Below, piece by piece: positions 25,046 through 33,354 of a DNA stretch of 36,531 nucleotides. The position numbers and the translations under genes were made by a program. The number at the start of each line of letters is the position of its first letter. Position 1 is the stretch's first letter. This stretch comes from JACKGW01 sp964586025 (lineage in GTDB: Bacteria; Planctomycetota; PLA2; JAEUHO01). The DNA is taken from positions 1 to 36,531 of the forward strand of contig CAZPGF010000018.1 of assembly GCA_964586025.1 (NCBI GenBank). Direction: 5' to 3'. A model generated the notes under the pieces. That model saw only the letters and a program-made list of their open reading frames with translations, was not told the DNA's origin and ran no database searches.

Positions 25046-27328
25046 ATGCGCATCGTCGGCGTCGGCGCGGGCCCGGCCGCGCTGTGGTTCTCGATTTTGA
25101 TGCGCCAGGCGTTCCCGTCGGTCGAGATCGATCTGCACGAGAGGAACCGTCCCGAGGACACGTTCGGTTGGGGCGTCGTGTTCTCCGACGAGACGATGAG
25201 CGGCTTCGAGGCGGCCGACCCCTCGTCGATCGCCGCGATCCAACGGTCGTTCGTCCACTGGACCGACATCGAGACCCGACGGGGCGCCGAGAGCCTGCGA
25301 TCGACGGGGCACGGGTTCTTCGGTCTGGCCCGTCGGACGCTGCTCGGGATCTTGAGCCGGCGGGCCGGGGAACTCGGGGTCCGCATCCACGTCGGCCGGG
25401 AGGTTTCGGATCCTCGCGCGCTGGCCGCAGAGGCCGACCTCCTGCTCGGGGCCGACGGCGTGAACAGCGTGGTCCGGGCGACCTGGGCGGACGCCTTCCA
25501 ACCCACCCTCGACCCCCGCCGCTGCACGTTCTGCTGGCTCGGAACCACGAAGCCGCTCGACGCCTTCACCTTCGTCTTCGAGCCGACCGAGCACGGCTTG
25601 TTCCAGGCTCACGCGTATCCGTTCCAGCGCGAGCCGAGCCCGCTCGCGACGTGGATCGTCGAGTGCACGGCGGAGACGTGGCGGCGGGCGGGACTCGACC
25701 GCGCGGACGAACGCGAGACGGTGGCCTTCTGCGAACGCGTCTTCGCGCGGGCCCTCGACGGCCATCGGCTCCTCGCGAACAAGAGCGTGTGGCGCACGTT
25801 CCCCACCGTCCGCAACGCGACCTACGTCCACGAACGGGTCGTCCTCCTCGGCGACGCGGCGCACACCGCGCACTTCTCGATCGGTTCCGGCACGAAGCTC
25901 GCGATGGAGGACGCCGCCGCGCTGGTCGCGGCATTCCGCGAGCACGGTCTCGCGGATCCGCAACGCGCCCTCGCCGCCTACGACGTCGTCCGTCGCGACG
26001 ACGCCGATCGACTCCAGCACGCCGCGCAGACCAGTCTCGAGTGGTTCGAGAACAGCGCGCGCTACCTGAGCCAGCCGCTCTCGCAGTTCGTGTTCAACCT
26101 GATGACGCGCAGCAAGCGGATCACGTACGACAACCTGGCGCGGCGTGACCCGGGCTTGATCGAACGCGTTCGTGACGACTTCGCGCTCTCCGCCGGGGTC
26201 ACGCGCGATCGTTCGTTCGACGCCCCGCCTCCCGCGTACGTGCCGCTCCGGCTGCGCGACCTCACGCTCCGCAATCGGATCGTCGTCTCGCCGATGTGCC
26301 AGTACCAGGCCCTCGAGGGCGTGCCCGGCGACTGGCACCTCGTCCACCTCGGTTCGCTCGCGCTCGGCGGCGCCGGCCTCGTCTTCGTCGAAGCGACCGG
26401 CGTTACGAAACAGGGACGCATCACGCCCGGCTGCACCGCGCTCTGCGACGATGCGACGGAGGCCGGCTTCGCCCGCGTGATCGACTTCGTTCGACGCCAC
26501 TCCGAGGTGCCGCTCGCGATCCAACTCGCGCACGCGGGTCGCAAGGGGTCCTGCTCGCGTCCGTGGGAGGGCGACCGCGCGCTGCGCGGGGCGGAGGCGT
26601 GGCCGACCATCGGGCCGACCTCCACGCCGTTCCGTGCCGGCGATCCCCCGCCCCACGCGCTCACGCGGGACGGCATGGACGACGTCGTGACCGCGTTCCT
26701 CGACGCGATCGATCGCGCGAAGCGCCTCGGATTCGACGGGCTCGAACTGCACATGGCGCACGGCTACCTGCTGTCGAGCTTCCTCTCGCCCCTCTCGAAC
26801 ACGCGCGACGACGAGTTCGGCGGGTCGCGCGAGGGACGGATGCGATTCCCGCTGCGACTCGCGCGCGCCGCGCGGGAGGCGTGGCCGCGCGAGAAGCCGC
26901 TGTTCGTGCGGGTCTCCGCATCCGACTGGATGGACGACGAAGGCGGGCAGACCGTCGAGGACACGGTCGCGTTCGCACGCGAACTCGCCGAGATCGGCAT
27001 CGACGTGATCGACGTGTCGAGCGCCGGCAACGATTCGCGAAGCCGCGTCGTGTTCGGTCGCATGTACCAGGTCCCGTTCGCCGACCGGATCCGTCACGAG
27101 GCGCCTCTTGCGGTGATGGCGGTCGGCGGCATCCAGAGCGTCGATCATGCGAACACGGTCATCGGCGCCGGGCGGGCGGATCTCTGCGCGATTGCGCGCG
27201 CGCACCTGACGAACCCCCATCTCGCGCTCGAGGGCAGCGCGCGGTACCGCGAGTCGGGGACGTTCTGGCCGCACTCCTACCGGGCCGCGTCCCGCCCGCC
27301 GCTCCCCCGAGGAGCGGCGGGCGTCTAG
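25046..27328 (+). CDS. bifunctional salicylyl-CoA 5-hydroxylase/OYE-like oxidoreductase (ACMR type)
   Basis: 760 aa, start supported by GGGAGG 5 nt upstream. The N-terminal about 390 residues are a group A flavin monooxygenase: IVGVGAGPAAL for FAD (3-13), NRPEDTFGWGVVFSD typical of aromatic-CoA hydroxylases, and the second FAD block VLLGDAAHTAHFSIGSG with Asp270. From about residue 395 a complete old-yellow-enzyme barrel follows: LRDLTLRNRIVVSPMCQYQA, LAIQLAHAGRKGS, ELHMAHGYLLSSFLSPLSN with FGGSREGRMRFP, and MAVGGIQ. The same fusion occurs in 2-aminobenzoyl-CoA monooxygenase/reductase and in proteins labelled salicylyl-CoA 5-hydroxylase, acting in aerobic CoA-dependent aromatic breakdown. No CoA ligase or thioesterase is next to it, so the true substrate is open. 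Confidence 0.93.
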   Translation: MRIVGVGAGPAALWFSILMRQAFPSVEIDLHERNRPEDTFGWGVVFSDETMSGFEAADPSSIAAIQRSFVHWTDIETRRGAESLRSTGHGFFGLARRTLLGILSRRAGELGVRIHVGREVSDPRALAAEADLLLGADGVNSVVRATWADAFQPTLDPRRCTFCWLGTTKPLDAFTFVFEPTEHGLFQAHAYPFQREPSPLATWIVECTAETWRRAGLDRADERETVAFCERVFARALDGHRLLANKSVWRTFPTVRNATYVHERVVLLGDAAHTAHFSIGSGTKLAMEDAAALVAAFREHGLADPQRALAAYDVVRRDDADRLQHAAQTSLEWFENSARYLSQPLSQFVFNLMTRSKRITYDNLARRDPGLIERVRDDFALSAGVTRDRSFDAPPPAYVPLRLRDLTLRNRIVVSPMCQYQALEGVPGDWHLVHLGSLALGGAGLVFVEATGVTKQGRITPGCTALCDDATEAGFARVIDFVRRHSEVPLAIQLAHAGRKGSCSRPWEGDRALRGAEAWPTIGPTSTPFRAGDPPPHALTRDGMDDVVTAFLDAIDRAKRLGFDGLELHMAHGYLLSSFLSPLSNTRDDEFGGSREGRMRFPLRLARAAREAWPREKPLFVRVSASDWMDDEGGQTVEDTVAFARELAEIGIDVIDVSSAGNDSRSRVVFGRMYQVPFADRIRHEAPLAVMAVGGIQSVDHANTVIGAGRADLCAIARAHLTNPHLALEGSARYRESGTFWPHSYRAASRPPLPRGAAGV
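27293..27323. terminator. 13-bp perfect hairpin at the end of the hydroxylase gene
   Basis: Left arm 27293-27305 and right arm 27311-27323 are perfectly complementary around a 5-nt loop (CCCGA). The stem lies within the last codons, ending just before the TAG at 27326-27328, and 26 bp from the convergent cytochrome gene end. No T tract follows. A bidirectional terminator is the likely role; such a long stem is well beyond chance. Confidence 0.65.
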
Positions 27329-27348
27329 GTCGCCGGGTCGGCCGCGCG

Positions 27349-27939
27349 CTACTCGACCTGGGCGACGGCCGGCGGCAGGGGATCGGGCACCCGGTTGCGC
27401 ACCGCGGGAATCGTCCGGAGGTAGGCGTAGATCGCCTTGAGGTCGTCGTCGGTCATGTTCTTGCCGTAGATGTCCGGCATCGGGGGGAGCAGCGGACGCC
27501 CGAGACCCATGTGACGCATCTCACGCAAGGTGGCGACGAAGTTCTCTTCGGTCCAGGCACCGATGCCGGTCTCGACGTCGGGCGTGAGATTGCGCGTGTA
27601 GCTGACGCCCCACGGCCCGGCCCACGCGGTCAACGTGCCGGCGGCCCGGACGATCCACGGGGCCGCGCCCGCCTCCGGCGCCACGTCGATTCGCAGCGTT
27701 TCGGGATGGCCGGCGAGGTGGGCTCCTTCGACCGGACGACCGTTCACGTGCGGCGTGTGGCAGTCGGTGCACGCGGAGGTTGCAATGAGGTAGCGACCTC
27801 GTTCGACACGGTCGGTGTCGACGGTCGCGGGCGCGGACGACGCGTCTTGTTCCGCCCACCAGAGGGGCCAGGCGACCCCCACGACGACGGGCACGAACAC
27901 GAACAGCGTGGCGACGAGGGAACGACGAAGCGAGGGCAT
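27349..27939 (-). CDS. mono-haem c-type cytochrome, membrane-anchored or exported
   Basis: 196 aa. One hydrophobic helix at about 8-27 (LVATLFVFVPVVVGVAWPLWW) acts as signal or anchor. A single haem site CTDCH is at 57-61 (ATSACTDCHTPH). The likely axial Met is in PLLPPMPDIYGKN, followed by the class I ending MTDDDLKAIYAYLRTIP. This matches small electron-transfer cytochromes that accompany dehydrogenases. The ATG at 27939 has GGAG 6 nt upstream and lies 11 bp after the di-haem cytochrome gene, so the two form an operon read leftwards. The partner enzyme is not in the window. Confidence 0.92.
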   Translation of the reverse strand: MPSLRRSLVATLFVFVPVVVGVAWPLWWAEQDASSAPATVDTDRVERGRYLIATSACTDCHTPHVNGRPVEGAHLAGHPETLRIDVAPEAGAAPWIVRAAGTLTAWAGPWGVSYTRNLTPDVETGIGAWTEENFVATLREMRHMGLGRPLLPPMPDIYGKNMTDDDLKAIYAYLRTIPAVRNRVPDPLPPAVAQVE

Positions 27940-27950
27940 GGGATCTCCGA

Positions 27951-28922
27951 TCAGTTGGAGGAAGGGGACGCCGTCGTGGCGTGCTCGTCGAGCGCGCGAA
28001 TCCACGAGGCGATCAGTTCGACTCCCGCGTCGTCCACCCGTCGGGTGCCGCGCGGAGGCATGCGTTCGATCGGCGACGCCGACGCGAGGCGTCGCCACAG
28101 CGCGCTGGCGGTCGGATCCCCCGCGACGAGGCGCGTGCCGTGCGCGCCGCGCAGCGAGGCGCCGAGGGCCGTGCGCAATGCGCCGGCGGTCGAGAGCGGT
28201 CCCGAACCGCGATGCAGGTCGAGTCCGAGCGACGCGAGGGGGCCGCGCGGGTTGTGGCAGTGCGCGCAGTTGGCGTGGAGGTAGCCGAGAGCGCGCTCCG
28301 CGTCGCTCTCCGCGGGGCGAGATTCGAGTTGGAACCGGCTGTAGCCGAGCACCGGTCCGTTGCCGCTCTCATGGCACGCGCGGCAGTCCCGCACCGAGGG
28401 CAGGTCGTACGGCACGCCGGGCGCGCTCTCGGCGGCGTGCGGAACGCCCTCGTCGGGGGCGCGATCGGCGTCGAGACCGTCGGCTCGCCAGCGGTAGGTC
28501 GCGTACGCCCACGAGCCATCGACACGGCGCAGCAGGTAGCGCGTCTCGATCGGCCGACCGTCGAGGGCGAACTCCTTCCAGACCCGGGTCCCGACCGGGA
28601 ACACCCAGCGTTCGGGATCGGCGTCGTCGATCGACGATCCGGGAGGCAGCGCGATCCAGCGGCGCTTGGTCGCCCCATCCGTCCACAGCGCGTGACGCGG
28701 CTCGAACGGGCGCGCCTCCGCGGCGATCTCGTCGGGCCGGCCGGTCGGGAAGAGGCCCGTGTCGGAGAGTCTCGGCGGGGGCAAGTCCGGTGACGTCGCC
28801 ACCGCCCCACCCGGCGTGCGTGCCGTCGGATCCTCGTCGCACCCGGTGGTGGCGGACGCCCCGCCGAACAGGGCGAGCGTGACGGGGATGAGGCGTCGGG
28901 CGAAGGTTCCGAGCGGTGCCAT
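27951..28922 (-). CDS. di-haem c-type cytochrome family protein
   Basis: 323 aa. The N-terminus is a signal peptide (LIPVTLALFGGASATTGC); Cys28 might be a lipidation site, but the -3 residue does not fit a good lipobox. Residues about 45-170 form a beta-rich region (ALWTDGATKRRWIALPPGSS, VFPVGTRVWKEFAL, TRYLLRRVDGSWAYATY) resembling the N-terminal part of the HNE_0200/SO_2930 family. Two haem sites follow: CRACH (180-184) in LPSVRDCRACHESG and CAHCH (219-223) in ANCAHCHNPRG. A C-terminal RMPPRGTRRVDDAGVELIASWI supplies a Met that could be an axial ligand. A GTG at 28970 would add 16 residues; the ATG at 28922 is preferred. Upstream of the mono-haem cytochrome. Confidence 0.88.
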   Translation of the reverse strand: MAPLGTFARRLIPVTLALFGGASATTGCDEDPTARTPGGAVATSPDLPPPRLSDTGLFPTGRPDEIAAEARPFEPRHALWTDGATKRRWIALPPGSSIDDADPERWVFPVGTRVWKEFALDGRPIETRYLLRRVDGSWAYATYRWRADGLDADRAPDEGVPHAAESAPGVPYDLPSVRDCRACHESGNGPVLGYSRFQLESRPAESDAERALGYLHANCAHCHNPRGPLASLGLDLHRGSGPLSTAGALRTALGASLRGAHGTRLVAGDPTASALWRRLASASPIERMPPRGTRRVDDAGVELIASWIRALDEHATTASPSSN

Positions 28923-28977
28923 GCAGACCGAAACGCCGAACGCACCGCCGACCCGCAGGGCCAACCGCACGAATCGC

Positions 28978-28983
28978 TACAAT
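28978..28983 (+). promoter_or_regulatory. leaderless -10 element TACAAT for the sigma factor gene
   Basis: TACAAT is the closest match to the TATAAT consensus in the window. It is followed by 7 nt (CCGCCCG) and the ATG at 28991; no Shine-Dalgarno is present. No -35 was recognised. Confidence 0.55.
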
Positions 28984-28990
28984 CCGCCCG

Positions 28991-29578
28991 ATGGCGCCCG
29001 CGACCGAACCCCTGCCGCCCGCGGACGGAGCCTCCTCGAACGCCCGGAACAGCCGCGAACTGTTCGAAGGCCTGTACGAAGAGTTGCGGACGCTCGCCGC
29101 CCGCGTGGCGGGGCGCGGGGGCAAGGCGCTGACCCTCAGCCCGACCGCCCTGGTCCACGAGGCCTGGCTGAAGCTCGCCCGCCCCGGCCACGAGGCCGCG
29201 GTCGGCGACTCGGACCACTTCATGAACCTCGCGGCGCGCGCGATGCGCCAGGTCCTCGTCAGCCACGCGCGCGAGCGAGGCGCGGCGAAGCGCGGCGGCG
29301 GGCGGGACCGGGAACGCCTGACGGTGGTCCTCGCCGGCACCCCGGTCGAGGATCGTGGCGTCGATCTGCTCGACCTCGACGATGCGCTGAAATCGCTCGC
29401 CCGCCTCGACGAACGGCAGGCGCGCGTCGCCGAGTTGCGCCTGTTCGCCGGGCTGTCGCCGTCCGAGATCGCCCCCCTCGTCGGAATCGCCCCACGGACG
29501 GTCGAACTCGACTGGCGGATGGCCAAGGACTACCTCTCGCGCACGCTCGCCCCCGATCGCGACGAGGAGCGTTCGTGA
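28991..29578 (+). CDS. ECF-type RNA polymerase sigma factor (Sigma70_ECF family)
   Basis: 195 aa. The start ATG lies 7 nt after TACAAT. Seen: an N-terminal sigma-2-like region with LYEELRTLAARVAGRGG, LSPTALVHEAWLKLARP (49-65) and HFMNLAARAMRQVLVSHARERGAAKRGGG (76-104), which is the hallmark of this planctomycete-rich subfamily. The sigma-4 helix-turn-helix covers about 130-185 (LDERQARVAELRLFAGLSPSEIAPLVGIAPRTVELDW). No anti-sigma gene follows. Instead the stop overlaps the kinase start (GTGA), so kinase and sigma factor should be made together. Phosphorylation-based control of the sigma factor is inferred from this coupling, not shown. Cytoplasmic. Confidence 0.94.
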   Translation: MAPATEPLPPADGASSNARNSRELFEGLYEELRTLAARVAGRGGKALTLSPTALVHEAWLKLARPGHEAAVGDSDHFMNLAARAMRQVLVSHARERGAAKRGGGRDRERLTVVLAGTPVEDRGVDLLDLDDALKSLARLDERQARVAELRLFAGLSPSEIAPLVGIAPRTVELDWRMAKDYLSRTLAPDRDEERS

Positions 29579-32500
29579 CCGACGACGCCGGGGCGCGCCG
29601 CCACCAACGGCTGCGGGCCCTCCTCGAGGAGGCCGCCTCGCTGACTCCGCCGGAGCGAGAGCGCCTGCTCGCGCGCGTGCGCGCCGAGGACGCCTCGCTG
29701 GCCGTCGATCTCGAGCGGTTGCTCGACGACTCCTGGGTCCGCACCGATCGGATCACGCCCGATCCGGCCACCGCCCTCGACACGACCCGACTCGCCCCCG
29801 GCACCGTCGTCGGCCCCTACCGGATCGAACGAGAACTCGGCTCCGGCGGCATGGGCACCGTGTACGCCGCGCGCGACGTCGCGCGCGCGATCCGCGTCGC
29901 GTTGAAGGCGATCCATCCGCATCTGGCGTCCCGCCCCGGGGCGCGCGAACGTTTCGCGCGCGAGGCCGAACTCGGTCGCCGCGTCCACCACCCGCGTGTC
30001 GTTCGCACCCTGGGTTCAGGCCGTGCGGAGGTCGATGGGCGTCCGGTTGACTTCGTCGTCCTCGAGTACGTGCGCGGGCGCGACCTGGCAACGCTCCGAC
30101 GCGAACGCGGACCGCTCTCGCCGGCCCTCCTTCGGGAGGTCGGCGCGCAGGCCGCGGACGGGCTCGCGGCGATCCACGCCGCGGGCATCGTCCATCGCGA
30201 CATCAAGCCGGAGAACCTGCTGATCACCGAGGATCACGAACTGCGCATCATGGACCTCGGCATCGCTCGACCGCTCCACACCGAGATGGCCACGCTGACC
30301 CAGGAGGGGCAGTTCGTCGGATCGCTCGCCTTCGCGGCGCCCGAACAGATCGCCGGCGAGGAAGCGACGCCGCAATCCGATCTCTATGCGCTCGGCGCAA
30401 CCCTCCGCGATCTCGCGCGCGCCGACGCGCGTCCCGGCGGCGGGAACCTCGCCGCGGTCCTGCGCGGCGGCAAGCCGCCCGGATCGACGACGACCGCCGA
30501 GGTCGGCCCGTTCCTCGCCGCGGTGCTGGAGAGGCTGCTCGACGCCGATCCGAAGCGTCGCTTCGCGTCGGCGGCGGAGTTGCGCGACGTGTTGCTCGCG
30601 GGCGAGGCGGGACCCTGGTGGCGGGAACGCGCGACACGGGAGGGTCGCCTTCCCCGTGCGCGCGTCCCGGTGGCGCGCGACGTGCCGTTCCACGGGCGTC
30701 GTGCCGCGGCCGATGCGCTCGCCGCGGCCTGGCGCGAGGTCCGCGACCGGAAGGACGCGCGCGTGGTGGACGTCGAGGGCGAGGACGGCGGAGGCAAGTC
30801 CCGTCTCGTCGCCGAGTTCCTCGACGGCCTGCCCGCCGAGAGCGCGACGTTCTACGGCGCGTGCACCCGCGGTGGCTTCGTGGGCGGCGTGCGCGGCGCC
30901 CTCGCTGCCGCCTACGCGGACGCGGATGCCGAGCGACGCATCGCCGCGCAACTCGATTCGCCTCCGCATGCGGTCGCTTCGTTTCTCGCATGGCTTCGCG
31001 GCGACGCCACGCCGGAGTCCGCCGGCGTTTCGGTCGCCGGTCTCGCCGCACGACTCCTCGGCTCGCTCGCGCGCGACCTTCCGGCGACGTTCGTCGTGGA
31101 CGACCTCGACGAGGCGTCGCGCGAGGAGCGACGACTGCTCGACGCCCTCGTCGCCGGCGTGCGCGGTCGCCCCGTCCTGATCGTCCGGCTCGCCGGTCCG
31201 TCGCTCGCTGCGGGCACCGTCGTCGCGCCCGATGCGACCCTCCGCCTCGAACCGCTCGCGGAGGCCGACGCGATCGCGCTGGTCCGCGACGCCGCGCCCG
31301 CCGCCGCGCTCGACGAGGGCGACGTGGAACGCATCGCCAAGCGGGGCGAGGGTCTGCCCCTCTTCCTGGTCGAACTGGCGCGCGGCGCGCACGCCCCCGC
31401 ACCGGCGGCGGGCGTCGATCTGCCCGACGCCCTCGCCGAGCATGTCCGGCGCCGGCTTCGCGACCTGCCCGACGAGGAGTCCGAGTTGTTGGCGGTGGCC
31501 GCCGTCGAAGGGCCCGTGTTCGAGGTGGACCCCCTGGTCCTCGTGCGGGGCGCCACCCGCCTGCGCGTGCTGGAGATCCTGGATCGACTCGAACGACGTC
31601 GGCGCCTGGTACGCGCCGACGGTGCCGTGTGGCGCTTCGAACATCGGATCGCGCAGGAGGTCGTCTACGCAGGGATCGCGCCCGTGCTGCGCGCCGAAAT
31701 CCACCGTGCGTTGGGCGATGCGGCGCTCTCGACCGGGACGACCGATCCGACGGCGCTCCGAGGGGCGGCCGCGGTGCGCTACGTGCGTCACCATCGAAAC
31801 GGGCCGGATCCGTCGCGGGTCGCCGCCTGCGTCATCGCGGCCGCCACCCACCTCGAGTCGCAGGGGCGAGGAGAGACCGCGGCCGATTGGCTCGAGCAGG
31901 CCCTCGACGGCGATGCCCTCGCCCCGGTCCAGCGCGTCGCGGCGCGTTCGATGCTCTCCCGGCTGCGCCGCTTCGCCGGACGTGCGGAGGACGCCGAACG
32001 CCACGCGCGCCGCGGTCTCTACGAGGCCGCGCAGGCGGGCACGAGCGACATCGCTCCGCGGGTCGAATTCGCCTACACGATGCTCGACCTCGGCCGGTAC
32101 GCCGACGCGACCGAGCACCTCGCGCTCGCGCTCGACGCCCTCCCCGAGTCCGGCGAAGAGGTGCGTCGCGGCGGCATCCTCGGAGGCCTCGGCCAGGCGG
32201 CGTGGCATCGCGGCGACTACGCGGAGGCGCGCCGTCGCCAGGAGCAGGTGATCGCGCTCGGCCGCGCCTCGGGGAACGCGAGCGTCGAGTCCCGCGGTGC
32301 GGGCGACCTCGCGGTCCTCCTGCAGGAACTCGGCCATCACGACGAGGCCGAGGCGATGACGCGGCGGGCACTCGCCCTGCAGATGGAGACCGGCGATTAC
32401 CGCAACTACGCGCTGACGCTCTGCAATCTCGGCAACGTCCTGTACGACGCCGGCCGCCTCGGCGAAGCGGTGGTCTGCTATCGGCAGAGTCGCGAGGACT

Positions 32501-33162
32501 GTCGCGCGTTGGGAATGCGCGTGAACGGAGCGGTCGCGGAGTTGAACCTGGCCGAGTCCCTGCGTCGCCTCGGACAATTCGAGGAGGCGGAGGCATGCCT
32601 CGATCGCGCTCGCGCGACGTTCGCGGCGGGTGGCCTCCTCCGCGAGGAGGCCTTCGCGCTCCACAGCCGGGGCATCCTCGCGATGTGGCAGTCGGAGTTC
32701 GCCGCGGCGCGGGTCGCGTTCGAGGCCGCGCTCGATCGCCGTCGTCGCTTGAGCGACGCGCGCGGCATGGGCGATACGCTCCAGGCGATCGCGGCGCTCG
32801 ACCTGGTCGAGGGCGACCGCGAGGCCGCCGTCGCGCGGATCGCCGAAGCGCGCGGCGCGTGCGCGCCGGGGATCGACGTGACGTTCGACGCGCTCGTCGC
32901 GGCGCGCGCGGCGCTCGCCGGCTGCGGCTCGGTCGACGACGCGCTCGCCGCGTGCGCGGCGGCTGGCGCGCGATTGCGCCACGACGCGCGGATCGAGATC
33001 CTCGACACGTTGATTCGGGCGACCGACGCGCCCGCTCTCCGCGACGAGGCGCGGTCGCTCCTCGAGGCCGAGGCCGCGCGCCTCGCTCCCGAGGACGCCC
33101 TCCGGTTCCGCACCGCCGTCCCCCTGCATCGCGCGCTGCTCGGTCACGTCGCGGCGTCCTAA
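29575..33162 (+). CDS. Ser/Thr protein kinase fused to an NTPase domain and TPR repeats
   Basis: 1195 aa, GTG start overlapping the sigma factor stop. Residues 1-80 are helical (HQRLRALLEEAASLTPPERERLL). The Hanks-type kinase follows: P-loop GSGGMGTVYA (89-98), Lys111, HRDIKPENLL with catalytic Asp209, DLG (Asp227 in place of DFG, common in bacteria), and APEQ, ending near residue 345. A second P-loop, EGEDGGGKS (Lys408), and a Walker B-like VVDDLD (507-512) mark an AAA_16/STAND-like NTPase up to about residue 700, as in PknK-type proteins. The C-terminal part (about 760-1130) consists of tetratricopeptide-like repeats (LCNLGNVLYDAGRLGEAVVCY, LNLAESLRRLGQFEEAEACL). No transmembrane helix is seen, so a soluble signal integrator is likely, whereas many kinases of this type are anchored. 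Confidence 0.93.
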   Translation: MTDDAGARRHQRLRALLEEAASLTPPERERLLARVRAEDASLAVDLERLLDDSWVRTDRITPDPATALDTTRLAPGTVVGPYRIERELGSGGMGTVYAARDVARAIRVALKAIHPHLASRPGARERFAREAELGRRVHHPRVVRTLGSGRAEVDGRPVDFVVLEYVRGRDLATLRRERGPLSPALLREVGAQAADGLAAIHAAGIVHRDIKPENLLITEDHELRIMDLGIARPLHTEMATLTQEGQFVGSLAFAAPEQIAGEEATPQSDLYALGATLRDLARADARPGGGNLAAVLRGGKPPGSTTTAEVGPFLAAVLERLLDADPKRRFASAAELRDVLLAGEAGPWWRERATREGRLPRARVPVARDVPFHGRRAAADALAAAWREVRDRKDARVVDVEGEDGGGKSRLVAEFLDGLPAESATFYGACTRGGFVGGVRGALAAAYADADAERRIAAQLDSPPHAVASFLAWLRGDATPESAGVSVAGLAARLLGSLARDLPATFVVDDLDEASREERRLLDALVAGVRGRPVLIVRLAGPSLAAGTVVAPDATLRLEPLAEADAIALVRDAAPAAALDEGDVERIAKRGEGLPLFLVELARGAHAPAPAAGVDLPDALAEHVRRRLRDLPDEESELLAVAAVEGPVFEVDPLVLVRGATRLRVLEILDRLERRRRLVRADGAVWRFEHRIAQEVVYAGIAPVLRAEIHRALGDAALSTGTTDPTALRGAAAVRYVRHHRNGPDPSRVAACVIAAATHLESQGRGETAADWLEQALDGDALAPVQRVAARSMLSRLRRFAGRAEDAERHARRGLYEAAQAGTSDIAPRVEFAYTMLDLGRYADATEHLALALDALPESGEEVRRGGILGGLGQAAWHRGDYAEARRRQEQVIALGRASGNASVESRGAGDLAVLLQELGHHDEAEAMTRRALALQMETGDYRNYALTLCNLGNVLYDAGRLGEAVVCYRQSREDCRALGMRVNGAVAELNLAESLRRLGQFEEAEACLDRARATFAAGGLLREEAFALHSRGILAMWQSEFAAARVAFEAALDRRRRLSDARGMGDTLQAIAALDLVEGDREAAVARIAEARGACAPGIDVTFDALVAARAALAGCGSVDDALAACAAAGARLRHDARIEILDTLIRATDAPALRDEARSLLEAEAARLAPEDALRFRTAVPLHRALLGHVAAS

Positions 33163-33354
33163 TCGCGTGCTGCGTTCCCTCACCCCGTTGCTTCGTTGGG
33201 GCTTCTTGGAAGCCACGGTCCGCAGCAGACCTTGCGCGCGGATGCGCCGATTCGTCGAGGAACCCGACCTCGCCCGCATCCTCGGCACCGATCCCCACCG
33301 TGGGATCCGCGAGGCGATGTGGGAGGTCGAGTGGGCCTTGGACCGGCCTCGAGG
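33163..33354. other. 192-bp region between convergent genes
   Basis: Contains a small perfect hairpin GGCTTC-TTG-GAAGCC (33200-33214), a possible weak terminator after the kinase gene. On the plus strand a short stretch (about 33238-33345) has high GC at third positions and reads as a plausible peptide (RRFVEEPDLARILG, then REAMWEVEWALD), open from a GTG at 33167. It has no Shine-Dalgarno and quickly loses coding character. I call it a possible gene fragment, not a gene. Confidence 0.35.

Noticed and set aside
30016..33288. Long minus-strand open frame opposite the kinase gene
   Set aside because: Antisense to a coherent kinase-NTPase-TPR protein; no domain of its own.
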